Shown: positions 24,458 to 33,721 of the stretch, in pieces
Numbering within the stretch: position 1 is the first letter of the stretch
How the letters are laid out: every line of letters begins with the position of its first letter
From: an uncultured Lachnospiraceae bacterium
Lineage (GTDB): Bacteria > Bacillota > Clostridia > Lachnospirales > Lachnospiraceae
Length of the DNA: 45,599 bases
Assembly (NCBI GenBank): GCA_902779505.1
Contig: CACZBZ010000011.1
Span: 51,306 to 96,904, forward strand
Direction: 5' to 3'
The notes under the pieces: generated by a model
Database searches by the model: none
Seen by the model: the letters and a program-made list of their open reading frames with translations, nothing else
What the model was told of the DNA's origin: nothing
Program-made: the position numbers and the translations under genes

Positions 24458-26432
24458 ATGAGAATTGCATTGACAGGTAATCCCAACAGTGGAAAAACCA
24501 CAATGTACAATGCGCTGACCGGCCGAAGCGAAAAGATCGGTAACTGGGCAGGTGTTACTGTGGACATGAAGGAGAGCCCAATCAAAAAGGCTTATAACGA
24601 CAGTGATAAGGAGCTTATTGCCGTTGACCTTCCGGGTGCATATTCTATGTCACCCTTTACTTCAGAAGAAAGCATAACAAGCGGTTATGTTAAGAACGAA
24701 CATCCCGATGTTATCATCAACATTGTTGACGCAACCAACTTAAGCAGAAGTCTGTTCTTTACGACACAGCTTCTGGAGCTCGGTATTCCGGTTGTTGTGG
24801 CACTTAATAAAAGTGATGTAAATGATAAAAAAGGAAATAAAATTGATGAGAAGAAACTCTCAGAGAAGCTGGGATGTCCGGTAGTAAGCACAGTATCTAC
24901 TTCAGATGTGGGATTGAAAGAAGTTGTCAAGACTGCTGTAGAATGTGCCGGTAAAGGACAGAAAGCACCTTACAATGAAGGAGATGTGGATCTTCTGAGT
25001 AAGGAAGCGGTTGAGGCATCAGATCGTAAACGTTTTGATTTTGTTAAAGGAATAGTTGCAGAAGTAGAGAATCGAAAAGTTCTTACGAAAGAAAAGAATT
25101 TTGGTGACAAGATCGATGCTGTCATTACACACCCTGTATTGGGACTGATAGTATTTGCTGCCATAATGTGGCTGGTATTCTATATATCACAGACGACAGT
25201 AGGAACATTCCTTGCGGATATTCTGGTAGGATGGATAGAGACTTTCCAGGAGTGGGCAGGAGAACAGCTTTCCGATGCCAATCCATTGCTTTATGCGCTG
25301 CTGATAGACGGTATCATAGGTGGCGTAGGAGCTGTTGTTGGATTCCTTCCTCTTGTAATGGTTATGTACTTCCTGATCGCACTTCTTGAAGATTGCGGTT
25401 ATATGTCAAGAGCAACAGTAGTTCTTGATCCGATCTTCAAAAGAGTAGGTCTTTCAGGTAAGTCTGTCCGGTTGCGGTATACCTGCGATAATGGCTTGCA
25501 GAACCATACGTAATGAAAGAGAGAGACGCTCTACAGCGATGTTGGCAACGTTTATGCCATGTGGTGCAAAACTCCCTGTAATAGCTTTATTTGCAGGCGC
25601 CTTTTTCCCTGAGTCAAAGTGGGTCAGCTTTATATGCTACATGCTTGGTATCGTACTCGTTCTTTTGGGAGCACTTCTTATCAAAGCCATAACAGGTATG
25701 AAGTACAGAAAGTCTTTCTTCATTATAGAGCTTCCCGAATACAAGGCCCCAAGTCTTGGATTTGCAGTGAAGTCTATGCTTGAAAGAGGCAAGGCATATA
25801 TCGTAAAAGCCGGAACAATCATTCTGGTATGTAATACGGTTGTACAAATCATGCAGACGTTTAACTGGAGCTTCCAGGCTGTTGAGGAAGGCGCTGAGAA
25901 CACATCAATCCTTGCAAGTGTTGCAGGACCCTTCTCTTACATACTTATACCTATAGTAGGCATTGCTTCATGGCAGCTGGCGGCAGCAGCCGTAACAGGT
26001 TTCATTGCAAAAGAGAATGTTGTTGGTACCATAGCAACAGTATATGCCCTGACCAACTTTATCGATACAGAGGAACTTGCTTTGGTCGGTGGAGCTAATG
26101 AAGTAATGATAGCCATGAATATTACAAAGGTTGCAGCTCTTGCTTATCTGATGTTCAATCTCTATACACCTCCATGCTTTGCAGCACTCGGTGCTATGAA
26201 CTCAGAGATGAAATCAGCCAAGTGGTTATGGGGTGCAATCGGACTTCAGCTTGCAACAGGATTCACAGTAGGCTATATTGTATATCAGTTCGGTACACTG
26301 TTTACAACCGGTGGATTCGGAGCAGGATTTGTTCCCGGACTAATTGCAATAGCAGTTTTCGCGGCAATCATAGTTTGTATTATCAGAGCAAACAGAAAGA
26401 AAATGGTTGCAGAATATGAACTGACTGCCTAA
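24458..26432 (+). pseudogene. feoB: Ferrous iron transporter FeoB, disrupted by an out-of-frame deletion
   Basis: The first frame (24458-25513) has the G domain (GNPNSGKTT, DLPGAYSM, NKSD) and the first membrane helices up to VLDPIFKRVGLSGKS. There it shifts and stops at TAA 25511-25513. The reading continues in another frame as GCGIPAIMACRTIRNERERR, FMPCGAKLPVIALFAG and on to TAA at 26430-26432 with all later helices. In FeoB proteins about eight residues (like FIPLIVGF) separate GKS from GCGxP; here only four bases (GTCC, about 25459) remain, implying loss of about 20 nt. This is a deletion rather than a one-base error. No ribosome binding site precedes the internal ATG at 25491, so a split functional protein is unlikely. 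GGAGGAG precedes the first ATG. Confidence 0.88.
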
Positions 26433-26477
26433 GAAAGGCCTGTAAGATTTTTCCTTATTATGACTGAGGTGATTGAA

Positions 26478-26657
26478 ATGCAGAATGCGATTATAATTCT
26501 AATTGTATTGTGTCTTGTAGTCGGAGCTTCCTACTATATTTACAAAGAAAAGAAAAAAGGTGCTCACTGCATAGGATGTCCTATGGCCGGTGACTGCGCC
26601 AAAGCGAAAGCAGATTTTCAGTCAGCTTGCTGCGGTCAGAATAAAGGGAATAAATAA
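26478..26657 (+). CDS. FeoB-associated Cys-rich membrane protein
   Basis: A 59-residue peptide: hydrophobic N-terminal helix (MQNAIIILIVLCLVVGASYY), basic stretch, then a Cys-rich tail with HCIGCPMAGDC and ACCGQ. This matches the small Cys-rich proteins found next to feoB in Firmicutes. GAGGTG is correctly spaced before ATG 26478, so this is preferred over the ATG at 26460. It remains intact although feoB just upstream (45 nt) is broken. Confidence 0.88.
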   Translation: MQNAIIILIVLCLVVGASYYIYKEKKKGAHCIGCPMAGDCAKAKADFQSACCGQNKGNK

Positions 26658-26672
26658 GAAACAGTTCAACTA

Positions 26673-26730
26673 CGGCTTAGTGAACAGGGTTATGTCTATT
26701 GATTGCCCCTGATTCATTAAGCCGTTTTTT
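26673..26730 (+). terminator. Terminator of the feo operon
   Basis: Long hairpin: CGGCTTA (26673-26679) with TAAGCCG (26718-26724), extended inward by a CAGGG/CCCTG pair, followed by TTTTTT. Confidence 0.88.
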
Positions 26731-26834
26731 GTTATATATTACAAAATATGAATATGAAAAGAATAGCCATTCTGATAAAATAAAAGTTAGGGAATTCAAT
26801 CCATAATAAGCTGATTATCAAAACGGAGACATAT

Positions 26835-27998
26835 ATGAAAGAAAACACATCCCTGGTGTTCACGGGGGATATAGGATTTGATCGATATATGGATGAAAAA
26901 TGGGAAGATGAAGAACTGATATCATCGGAAGTTCTTGATTTTCTTCACAGCGGAGACCATGTGATTGCAAATGTGGAAGGTCCCTTGGTTGAGCAGCCTG
27001 TCAACAGGACTACGGAAGGTACCGTGCAGCTGATGCATACCATGAATCCCAAGGCAATAAAAGTATTAAACAATATGCATGCGGATATCTGGAATATCTG
27101 CAACAATCATATAATGGATGCCGGTGAAGAGGGAATAAGACAGACCCTTGAACATGCAAAAGAGAACAGCGTAACAACTCTTGGTGCCGGCATGGATATA
27201 GATGAAGCGAGTAAGCCTTTGTATCTGTCGGAAGCAGGTGGAATCGGCATGATAGGCGTCGGCTACCAAAGGGGATGCAAACCCGCCGATGTATCCAAGG
27301 CAGGATGTCTTAATTGGAGTGACTACGATCTTATTGAGAAGAGAATAAAAGAGATAAAAGAAAAATGTCGTTGGTGCATTATTGTGTCTCACGGAGGAGA
27401 AGAATTCACATCCCTTCCGTCGCCTTATACAAGAGATCGATATCTCAGATATCTCGAGATGGGTGCGGACATAATTGTATGCCATCATCCCCATGTACCG
27501 ATGAATTATGAATTAGTCGGAGACAAAGCTATATTCTATTCACTGGGCAATTTCATTTTTGATACGGATTATCAGAGGGCACAGTTTAATACTGAGATAG
27601 GAATACTCCTAAAGCTGAACTTCAGCAAAGACTCATATACCTTTGAATCTATGGGAATAAAAATCGACAGAGAGAAAGAACATGTTGTAAAAGGAGATCT
27701 TCCCAGGATATATGTTGATGTTCCTGAGAAAGAATATAAACTGTTAGCACCCCTTGCGGCAAAAATGTTTGTAGCCGCAACAAAGAGACAACAGATTTAT
27801 CTGGACAGAGCTAAATATCTGAATGCTACGGAAGAAGAATGGGAAGAGCACTTTGCGAATCCCAAAAGAAGCGGAAGAGTAGAAGGAGAAGGGCTGGATT
27901 TCTTTATTATTTGTCCCTTGGCTAAAGAGGCAGATAAAGCTGAATGGAAAAAGAGCAGTCTTGAATCTGTAAAAGAATATATTCTGGAACAGATGTAA
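26835..27998 (+). CDS. CapA family (PGA_cap) metallophosphatase-like protein
   Basis: A 387-residue protein with the CapA/PGA_cap fold: FTGDIGFDRYMDE at the start, NVEGPLVEQ, NNHIMDAGEEGIRQTLEHA, IVSHGGEEF, and CHHPHVPMNYELVGDKAIFYSLGNFIFD. These follow the conserved metal-ligand pattern of the calcineurin-like superfamily. Unlike poly-glutamate capsule CapA proteins it has no N-terminal membrane anchor or signal peptide, so it is probably cytosolic, and no capB/capC genes adjoin. Substrate unknown. It lies 22 nt upstream of the PlsC fusion and may share its transcript. Confidence 0.88.
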   Translation: MKENTSLVFTGDIGFDRYMDEKWEDEELISSEVLDFLHSGDHVIANVEGPLVEQPVNRTTEGTVQLMHTMNPKAIKVLNNMHADIWNICNNHIMDAGEEGIRQTLEHAKENSVTTLGAGMDIDEASKPLYLSEAGGIGMIGVGYQRGCKPADVSKAGCLNWSDYDLIEKRIKEIKEKCRWCIIVSHGGEEFTSLPSPYTRDRYLRYLEMGADIIVCHHPHVPMNYELVGDKAIFYSLGNFIFDTDYQRAQFNTEIGILLKLNFSKDSYTFESMGIKIDREKEHVVKGDLPRIYVDVPEKEYKLLAPLAAKMFVAATKRQQIYLDRAKYLNATEEEWEEHFANPKRSGRVEGEGLDFFIICPLAKEADKAEWKKSSLESVKEYILEQM

Positions 27999-28020
27999 AA
28001 AACAACGGAAAGCGGTCTTT

Positions 28021-29214
28021 ATGGGAAAAGAGCGAAACGAAAAAAAGACAGGATTGACGCAAAAAGAAATAAAAAGACATAAAAGATTCATGCGAAACAT
28101 GAAAAAACTCTTAGTCAGGTTTATCATGAAGAAATTCGCATTTGATTTTGATCAGATCGATAATTCGGAAGAACCCTGTCTTATATTGGCCAATCACAAT
28201 ACGGATTATGATCCTATATTCATGGGAATAGCACTGAAAGAACATGCATACTTTGTGGCAAGTGAGCATGTAACACATAAGGGCATTCTGTCAAAACTTC
28301 TTATGTATTGGTTTCATCCTATTATTCACCAAAAGGGGAAGGCCGGACTTAAGACTGCCATAGAAATAATTAAGACCCTTCAGGCGGGATACAGTGTTGT
28401 ACTTTTTCCCGAAGGCAATAGGTCCTTTGACGGTGTAACAGAAGACATAGGAATGGCAAGTGCCAAACTTGCAAAGAAGACCAAAGCTCCTGTAATAACC
28501 GTACGTTTTGAGGGCGGATATCTTACCCAGCCAAGATGGGGCAACGGAGTAAGAAGGGGAAAACTATATGTTAGATTCGTTCATAAGTATTCCCTTGAAG
28601 AAATGACAAAAATGTCAGATGAAGAATTTTATGCGGCATTAAAAAAAGATCTTCATGAAGACGCAGATGAAAGAAGGAAGATTGACCCTGTCGAATACAG
28701 AGGAAAAAGACCTGCTTTCGGTCTTGAAAGAGTTATATACAGATGTCCCTATTGCGGTAAATTTAAGACAATGGTTTCGTCTGACAACCATATCAAATGT
28801 AGAAGCTGTGAAAGAGAACTTGTGTGGGATGATACCGGTTATCTGATGGGATATGACGGCAGCATATTCACAGTAAGGAATCTGTGTACAGAACAAAGAG
28901 AAAAACTAAAAAGAAAGATAGAAAATGATCCTGTCAAGGAATTGTTCAGAGATCAAGTCATTGTTGAAAAATACAACGATAAACACGAAGTTGAGAAATC
29001 AGAAAAAGGCGAAATCGTTGTATATGGAGATCATGTAGAACTTGGGGATAAAAAGATATACTCCGATGATCTGTTAGATCTTGCGATAGTCGGTAAAAAC
29101 AAGTTGGTTGTTTTCCGCAAGACCGATCAGGCTCATTTCGAGATAAAAGGAGAAGAATTATTTAATGCTCTTGTGTACAGGGATTTGTACAGAGCGAATG
29201 AGGAGGGAAAATAA
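28021..29214 (+). CDS. PlsC-type acyltransferase fused to a C-terminal zinc ribbon
   Basis: A 397-residue protein. Residues about 45-215 are a 1-acylglycerol-3-phosphate acyltransferase (LPLAT) domain with the catalytic NHNTDYD (H-x4-D) near 58, LFPEGNRSFDG near 135 and VITVRFEGGYLTQPRWG. It is followed by a zinc ribbon, CPYC near 241 and CRSC near 260, and a beta-rich tail of about 120 residues ending at YRDLYRANEEGK. No clear transmembrane helix, so probably membrane-peripheral. The ribbon-plus-tail extension is not part of ordinary PlsC and could bind a regulator or substrate. Its TAA overlaps the ATG of the next gene (TAATG). Confidence 0.88.
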   Translation: MGKERNEKKTGLTQKEIKRHKRFMRNMKKLLVRFIMKKFAFDFDQIDNSEEPCLILANHNTDYDPIFMGIALKEHAYFVASEHVTHKGILSKLLMYWFHPIIHQKGKAGLKTAIEIIKTLQAGYSVVLFPEGNRSFDGVTEDIGMASAKLAKKTKAPVITVRFEGGYLTQPRWGNGVRRGKLYVRFVHKYSLEEMTKMSDEEFYAALKKDLHEDADERRKIDPVEYRGKRPAFGLERVIYRCPYCGKFKTMVSSDNHIKCRSCERELVWDDTGYLMGYDGSIFTVRNLCTEQREKLKRKIENDPVKELFRDQVIVEKYNDKHEVEKSEKGEIVVYGDHVELGDKKIYSDDLLDLAIVGKNKLVVFRKTDQAHFEIKGEELFNALVYRDLYRANEEGK

Positions 29215-30596
29215 TGGACTATTCGGCGGCTAATACGGGATTGTGGAACAGTGTTATTCAGATTGGTCTGATAGCAATAGCAATTCTTGGAGCAAACATA
29301 CTGAGAAGGAAGATATTTTTCATAAGAAAGACACTTCTTCCGACAGCGGTTTTTGCCGGATTCATCATGTTGGCTTTAAGGCTTGTAGGTATCCTAAAGA
29401 TAGACACCGAACTTCTGGAGATGATCACCTATCACGGAATTGCATTGGGATTCATCGCTCTTTCTCTCAGAGTAGCAGAACCCGGAGAGCAGAAGACAAA
29501 AAATACAGGCTTGAAAAGCGGAGCAATAATAGTAGCTTCTTATTGTATTCAGGGCGTCGCAGGCCTCATCATATCAATTCTTTTGGGAATGACGATAATG
29601 CCGAATTTCTTTAAGGCAGCAGGTATACTGCTTCCAATGGGATACGGACAGGGTCCCGGACAGGCTAACAATATAGGATCATCCTATGAATCTCTCGGTT
29701 TTGACGGTGGAAGATCCTTTGGACTGGCCATTGCTTCTGCCGGATATATATGTGCATGTATTGTTGGTGTATTCTATCTTAATTATCTTAAGAAAAAGGG
29801 AAAGATTACAAATATAGATACAGAGAACATTGATGAAGAGATTGATGTAGATACATTCCAGGCGCCGGGAGAGGTTCCAATATCAGAATCATTGGACAGA
29901 CTCAGTATACAGGTCTGCATGGTATTCGGAGTTTATCTTCTTACCTATCTTTTGACAAGAGCAATTACTTCGGCACTTACTGCTTATGCCCCCGGAGTGG
30001 CAAGTCTTCTTAATTCATTGCTGTGGGGATTCAACTTCATGATAGGATCCGGTCTTGCGGTTGCCGGCCGCGCAGTAATGAAGAAACTTCGCGGTATTAA
30101 GATAATGAAGAGACAGTATCAGAACAATTATCTTTTAAGCCGTATATCAGGTCTTGCTTTTGACGTTATGATCGTTGCCGGAATTACATCCATAGAACTG
30201 GAAGATCTGTCAGGAAAGTGGATACCTTTTTTACTTATGACCGTTGCAGGTGCTGCGGTAACTCTTATACATCTTAAGTACATATGTAAAAAAGTCTACG
30301 GAGACTATTATTACGAAGGCCTCATATCCATGTATGGAATGATGACAGGAACAATCAGTTCGGGAATGCTTTTATTAAGAGAGATAGATCCCAAGCTTGA
30401 GACACCGGCCGCCAACAATCTTGTGGTGGGAAGTGTATTTGCTATCCTGCTTGGTGCTCCGATTCTCGCATTGGTAAGTATTGCACCTAAGTCCTTTGCC
30501 ATGACGCTTATGGTGCTCGCCATACTCTTTGTATACTATATAATTCTTTTATTGATAGCCAAGGGCAGAAATAAAGAAAAAATTGACCAATCTTGA
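29214..30596 (+). CDS. GltS-like sodium:carboxylate symporter family membrane protein
   Basis: A 460-residue protein with about eleven to twelve hydrophobic helices in two inverted halves. ILLPMGYGQGPGQANNIG near residue 140 and the late YGMMTGTISSGMLLLREIDP near 378 occupy the same places as the re-entrant GGHGTG and GLGATP segments of GltS glutamate/sodium symporters. It is somewhat longer than E. coli GltS (about 400), with a charged cytosolic loop near 200-225. The cargo is unknown. Start overlaps the plsC-like stop (TAATG), implying translational coupling; GGAGG lies upstream. Confidence 0.75.
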   Translation: MDYSAANTGLWNSVIQIGLIAIAILGANILRRKIFFIRKTLLPTAVFAGFIMLALRLVGILKIDTELLEMITYHGIALGFIALSLRVAEPGEQKTKNTGLKSGAIIVASYCIQGVAGLIISILLGMTIMPNFFKAAGILLPMGYGQGPGQANNIGSSYESLGFDGGRSFGLAIASAGYICACIVGVFYLNYLKKKGKITNIDTENIDEEIDVDTFQAPGEVPISESLDRLSIQVCMVFGVYLLTYLLTRAITSALTAYAPGVASLLNSLLWGFNFMIGSGLAVAGRAVMKKLRGIKIMKRQYQNNYLLSRISGLAFDVMIVAGITSIELEDLSGKWIPFLLMTVAGAAVTLIHLKYICKKVYGDYYYEGLISMYGMMTGTISSGMLLLREIDPKLETPAANNLVVGSVFAILLGAPILALVSIAPKSFAMTLMVLAILFVYYIILLLIAKGRNKEKIDQS

Positions 30597-30621
30597 TTTA
30601 AAATTGACAAAATGATACTAT
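30593..30621 (+). promoter_or_regulatory. Promoter of the MFS transporter
   Basis: TTGATT (30593-30598), 17-nt spacer, TACTAT (30616-30621), starting at the stop codon of the preceding gene. A TTGACA inside the spacer has no properly spaced -10. Confidence 0.5.
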
Positions 30622-30679
30622 ATTTGAGGTTATTTTCATTTTTCAGATAAACATTTGATTAGGAAAGAGGGATATTATT

Positions 30680-32047
30680 ATGTCTGATAATTCAAAGAGC
30701 GGCGGATGGCGCGAGAATAAATGGATTCGCGGTGCTATTCCGGCTTTGTTGCTCCATATGAGCATCGGTACAGTTTACTGCTGGTCAATCTTCAGTCAGG
30801 AAATAGCTGATTATATTGGCTGGAGCAAAGGTGCCACAGAATGGGCATTCAGTTTTGCCATTTTCTTCCTCGGAATGTCAGCTGCATTTCTTGGAAGTAT
30901 AGTTGAGAAGGATATTCACAAGTCATCACTTATTGCAACAATTTGTTTTGCAACAGGTATGGCAGGAACAGGTTTCTTCATCTGGTATGGTGGAGAGCAT
31001 CAGCACAGCGTTCTTGCACTTGTAGGAATATATGTATGCTACGGTTTTATCATGGGTGTAGGTCTCGGAACAGGATACCTTTCACCTGTTAAGACTCTTA
31101 TGTTGTGGTTCCAGGACAGAAAAGGTCTTGCAACAGGTCTTGCCGTTGCAGGATTCGGAGCTGCCAAGGCAATCGCATCTCCTATTATGACAGCAATGCT
31201 TACAGGTCTTTCAGTGTCAACTGTTAACGGTGTCGGAGACGGTGTTTGGAAGATGTTCCTTTATCTTGCGGCTGCATATTTTGTAATGATGTTCGTAGGA
31301 CATCTCTTACTTAAAAAGCCTGCTGACTGGCATGAACCTACAGGAGCTGAAAAAGGTCCTAAAATGTTCGATGTTATTAAGTCAAAGCCTATCGGTACAT
31401 ATATAGGAATCTGGGTAATGTTCTACCTTAACATTACATGTGGACTTGCACTTATCTCTCAGGAGAAGATGATTGTTAAGTGTATCGGTCTTGCTGCTTC
31501 GGTTGGACTTATTTCTACAATTTCCGCAATTTTCAATGCCGGCGGACGTCTTGGTTTCTCAGCAATGGCTGACGGAATGAAGGATCGTAACACGGTTTAT
31601 AAGATTATATTTGCTATCTCAATCGCTCTTACAGTCCTTGTTATTGTTACAAAGGGTATTGTTAACGGCGAAGGAAATGTTGCTCTTATTATCTTGGTGC
31701 TTGCACTTATCTTCATGGTAAATGCAGGATACGGCGGTGGATTCTCCAATGTACCCAACCTTTTATCAGATCATTACGGAATGAGCAATATATCTGCTAT
31801 TCACGGACTTACACTTTCAGCTTGGGGTATTGCCGGACTTACAGGTAATCAGATGGCTTCATGGATTGTAAGTCACTTCGGCGAACAGGTTGATCATGGC
31901 GGAATCATGGTTAACCCCGTAGGATACCAGACAGTGCTCTATGTAACATGTGTACTTTACGTAGTAGCATTACTGCTTTCTGTTTTCCTTGTAAGACCTT
32001 CAGAGAAGGCTCTTGAGGCAAAAAAGGCTAAGCAGGCAGCAAAATAA
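30680..32047 (+). CDS. MFS transporter of the oxalate:formate antiporter (OFA) type
   Basis: A 455-residue major facilitator with 12 predicted helices. The N-terminal segment (RGAIPALLLHMSIGTVYCWSIF), GLGTGYLSPVKTLMLWFQDRKGLATGLAVAGFG and GGGFSNVPNLLSDHYG match the OFA family (OxlT and monocarboxylate/lactate relatives). Helix 11 lacks the Lys of OxlT, as far as I can judge, so oxalate specificity should not be assumed; a monocarboxylate such as lactate is more likely. Codon choice is biased toward the set seen in highly expressed genes here (thrS, ahcY). AGGAAAGAGGG ribosome binding site; own promoter and terminator. Confidence 0.88.
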   Translation: MSDNSKSGGWRENKWIRGAIPALLLHMSIGTVYCWSIFSQEIADYIGWSKGATEWAFSFAIFFLGMSAAFLGSIVEKDIHKSSLIATICFATGMAGTGFFIWYGGEHQHSVLALVGIYVCYGFIMGVGLGTGYLSPVKTLMLWFQDRKGLATGLAVAGFGAAKAIASPIMTAMLTGLSVSTVNGVGDGVWKMFLYLAAAYFVMMFVGHLLLKKPADWHEPTGAEKGPKMFDVIKSKPIGTYIGIWVMFYLNITCGLALISQEKMIVKCIGLAASVGLISTISAIFNAGGRLGFSAMADGMKDRNTVYKIIFAISIALTVLVIVTKGIVNGEGNVALIILVLALIFMVNAGYGGGFSNVPNLLSDHYGMSNISAIHGLTLSAWGIAGLTGNQMASWIVSHFGEQVDHGGIMVNPVGYQTVLYVTCVLYVVALLLSVFLVRPSEKALEAKKAKQAAK

Positions 32048-32062
32048 AACAGATACATTATT

Positions 32063-32095
32063 AAGCAGGTACTTCAAAGAGGTACCTGCTTTTTT
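32063..32095 (+). terminator. Intrinsic terminator
   Basis: 10-bp perfect stem AAGCAGGTAC (32063-32072) with GTACCTGCTT (32082-32091) and a T run. Confidence 0.92.
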
Positions 32096-32142
32096 GTTTA
32101 TTATGGTATCATTGAAGTTAGTAAGAAAAAGGAGAAAGAAAA

Positions 32143-32973
32143 ATGTACAGACTGATTTCCTGGAATATTGATTCGTTAAATGCGGCGCTTACATCAGAGT
32201 CGGACAGAGCCGTAAAATCAAGAGATGTACTTAATACCATAAAGAATTACGATCCGGATATAATAGCAATTCAGGAGACTAAGCTTCCTACAGAAGGACC
32301 ATCCGCAAAGCACGAAGAAGTATTAAAAAAATTCTTTGATGGATATACGGTGAAGTGGGTAAGTTCAGAACCACCGGCAAGAAAAGGATATGCCGGAACC
32401 ATGGTGCTGTATAAAAACAATCTGGAAGCGAAGACAGATATTCCAAAGATTGGTGCGCCGGATACCATGGATAATGAAGGACGTCTTCTTACTCTTGAAT
32501 TTGAAAAATTTTTCTTCGTAAATGTATATACACCCAACGCGGGAGACGGACTTAAGCGACTTAAAGAGCGACAGGAATGGGACATTTGTTACGCGGATTA
32601 TATTAGTTCACTAGATACTAAGAAGCCTGTTATAGCATGCGGAGATTTTAATGTTGCACACAAGGAGATAGATCTTGCCAATCCCGAATCCAACCATATG
32701 TCGGCCGGTTTTACGGATGAAGAAAGAGAAGGCTTCACTAATATACTTAGCAGAGGTTTCGTAGATACTTTCCGTCATCTGAACGGTGATGTGGAGAAAG
32801 TTTACAGCTGGTGGTCACAGAGAATTAAAACCAGTAAGATGAATAATTCAGGCTGGAGAATAGACTATTTTATAGTAAGTGACAGAATAAAAGATTTTGT
32901 GAAGAAATCGGAAATGATTGATTCGGGAGACAGACAGGATCATACACCGATCCTTTTGGAAGTTGAATTATAA
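32143..32973 (+). CDS. Exonuclease III / AP endonuclease family
   Basis: A 276-residue enzyme of the ExoIII (Xth/ExoA) family acting at abasic sites and 3' ends in base-excision repair. All family motifs are present: RLISWNIDSLN, AIQETKLP, NVYTPNAG, CGDFNVAH, GWRIDYFIVS and QDHTPILLE, which carry the metal-binding Glu and Asp and the catalytic His. Length is typical. AAGGAGAAAG ribosome binding site. Convergent with the gene pair at 33035-33698. Confidence 0.95.
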   Translation: MYRLISWNIDSLNAALTSESDRAVKSRDVLNTIKNYDPDIIAIQETKLPTEGPSAKHEEVLKKFFDGYTVKWVSSEPPARKGYAGTMVLYKNNLEAKTDIPKIGAPDTMDNEGRLLTLEFEKFFFVNVYTPNAGDGLKRLKERQEWDICYADYISSLDTKKPVIACGDFNVAHKEIDLANPESNHMSAGFTDEEREGFTNILSRGFVDTFRHLNGDVEKVYSWWSQRIKTSKMNNSGWRIDYFIVSDRIKDFVKKSEMIDSGDRQDHTPILLEVEL

Positions 32974-32993
32974 AAAGAATACATGAAATAAAA

Positions 32994-33029
32994 AAGCCGA
33001 TTACGGGTTGTATCTACCGTAATCGGCTT
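32994..33029. terminator. Bidirectional intrinsic terminator
   Basis: 13-bp perfect stem AAGCCGATTACGG (32994-33006) with CCGTAATCGGCTT (33017-33029), T-rich on both outer sides. Shared by exonuclease III and the opposing DUF6773-like gene. Confidence 0.92.
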
Positions 33030-33034
33030 CTATT

Positions 33035-33502
33035 TTATTCTTCGTCTTCAGGTTCTTTTTCAAGATCTGCGGCTTTCTTCTTAACGAAGTGAGCACAAAG
33101 AGCAAGAAAAGCAAAAGCAATAATTGCTACAACAACTGCGCTGATAACTGAAAGCAGAATAATAACAGGTGTGAATTCCGGAACGTTCATACATGAAACG
33201 GCAAATATAAACAATCCGCATACAAGTCCGGAGATTAAGGAAACAATGAGATTGGTCTTAAAATCGGGTTTAAAATGTCTGTCCCAGATTCCTCTTTTTG
33301 AACAAGCTCCAAGTATATAAATGGTAAGTACCATGAATACAATCCATTCGCCTGCAATTTTGCTGAAATCACCTACGTTTATGACTGTCTGAACGAGAAT
33401 AGCGGCTAAGAGGCCCCAGAAAGCAAGCCAGCATCCGTTCTTTTCGATTTTTAATAATTCTTCTTCCTGTCTTTCATCTAAATTGTTTCTAAACTTCATC
33501 AT
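33035..33502 (-). CDS. DUF6773-like four-helix membrane protein
   Basis: A 155-residue protein with a conserved-looking cytosolic start (MMKFRNNLDERQEEELLKIEKNG) and four hydrophobic helices, with SKRGIWDRHFKPDFKTNL between the second and third. This resembles the DUF6773 family, from memory. The start chosen, ATG at 33502, has GGGAGG upstream; the gene overlaps the end of the XRE gene by 14 nt in another frame, so the two are translationally coupled. XRE regulator plus small membrane protein pairs of this kind are common in Firmicutes, with unknown output. Confidence 0.8.
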   Translation of the reverse strand: MMKFRNNLDERQEEELLKIEKNGCWLAFWGLLAAILVQTVINVGDFSKIAGEWIVFMVLTIYILGACSKRGIWDRHFKPDFKTNLIVSLISGLVCGLFIFAVSCMNVPEFTPVIILLSVISAVVVAIIAFAFLALCAHFVKKKAADLEKEPEDEE

Positions 33503-33698
33503 TTTTATCCTCCCAGAAAATATCATTTAAAGTAACACCTAAAGCATTGCAAATATCTATACAAAGTTTTAACGATGGATTAAAGTCACCTGCTTCAATC
33601 AGTCCTATTGTCTGTCTCGTAACTCCTGCTTTCTTTGCAAGCTCTGTTTGAGACATATCCAGTTCGATACGTCTGAATTTCATCTTTAGATTTCTCAT
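33489..33698 (-). CDS. Small XRE family HTH regulator
   Basis: A 69-residue protein that is little more than a Cro/C1-type helix-turn-helix: MSQTELAKKAGVTRQTIGLIEAGDFNPS followed by CIDICNALGVTLNDIFW. AAGGAGG lies upstream of ATG 33698. First gene of the unit with the DUF6773-like protein. Two direct repeats overlie its promoter, consistent with autoregulation. It resembles regulators of the YozG/HigA-like small type, but there is no toxin next to it. Confidence 0.92.
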   Translation of the reverse strand: MRNLKMKFRRIELDMSQTELAKKAGVTRQTIGLIEAGDFNPSLKLCIDICNALGVTLNDIFWEDKNDEV

Positions 33699-33721
33699 AT
33701 GAAGTCCTCCTTACAATGCAA

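Noticed and set aside
25491-26432. C-terminal FeoB as an independent gene
   Set aside because: The ATG at 25491 is an internal Met of the FeoB core, has no ribosome binding site, and similarity continues upstream in the same frame into the deletion.
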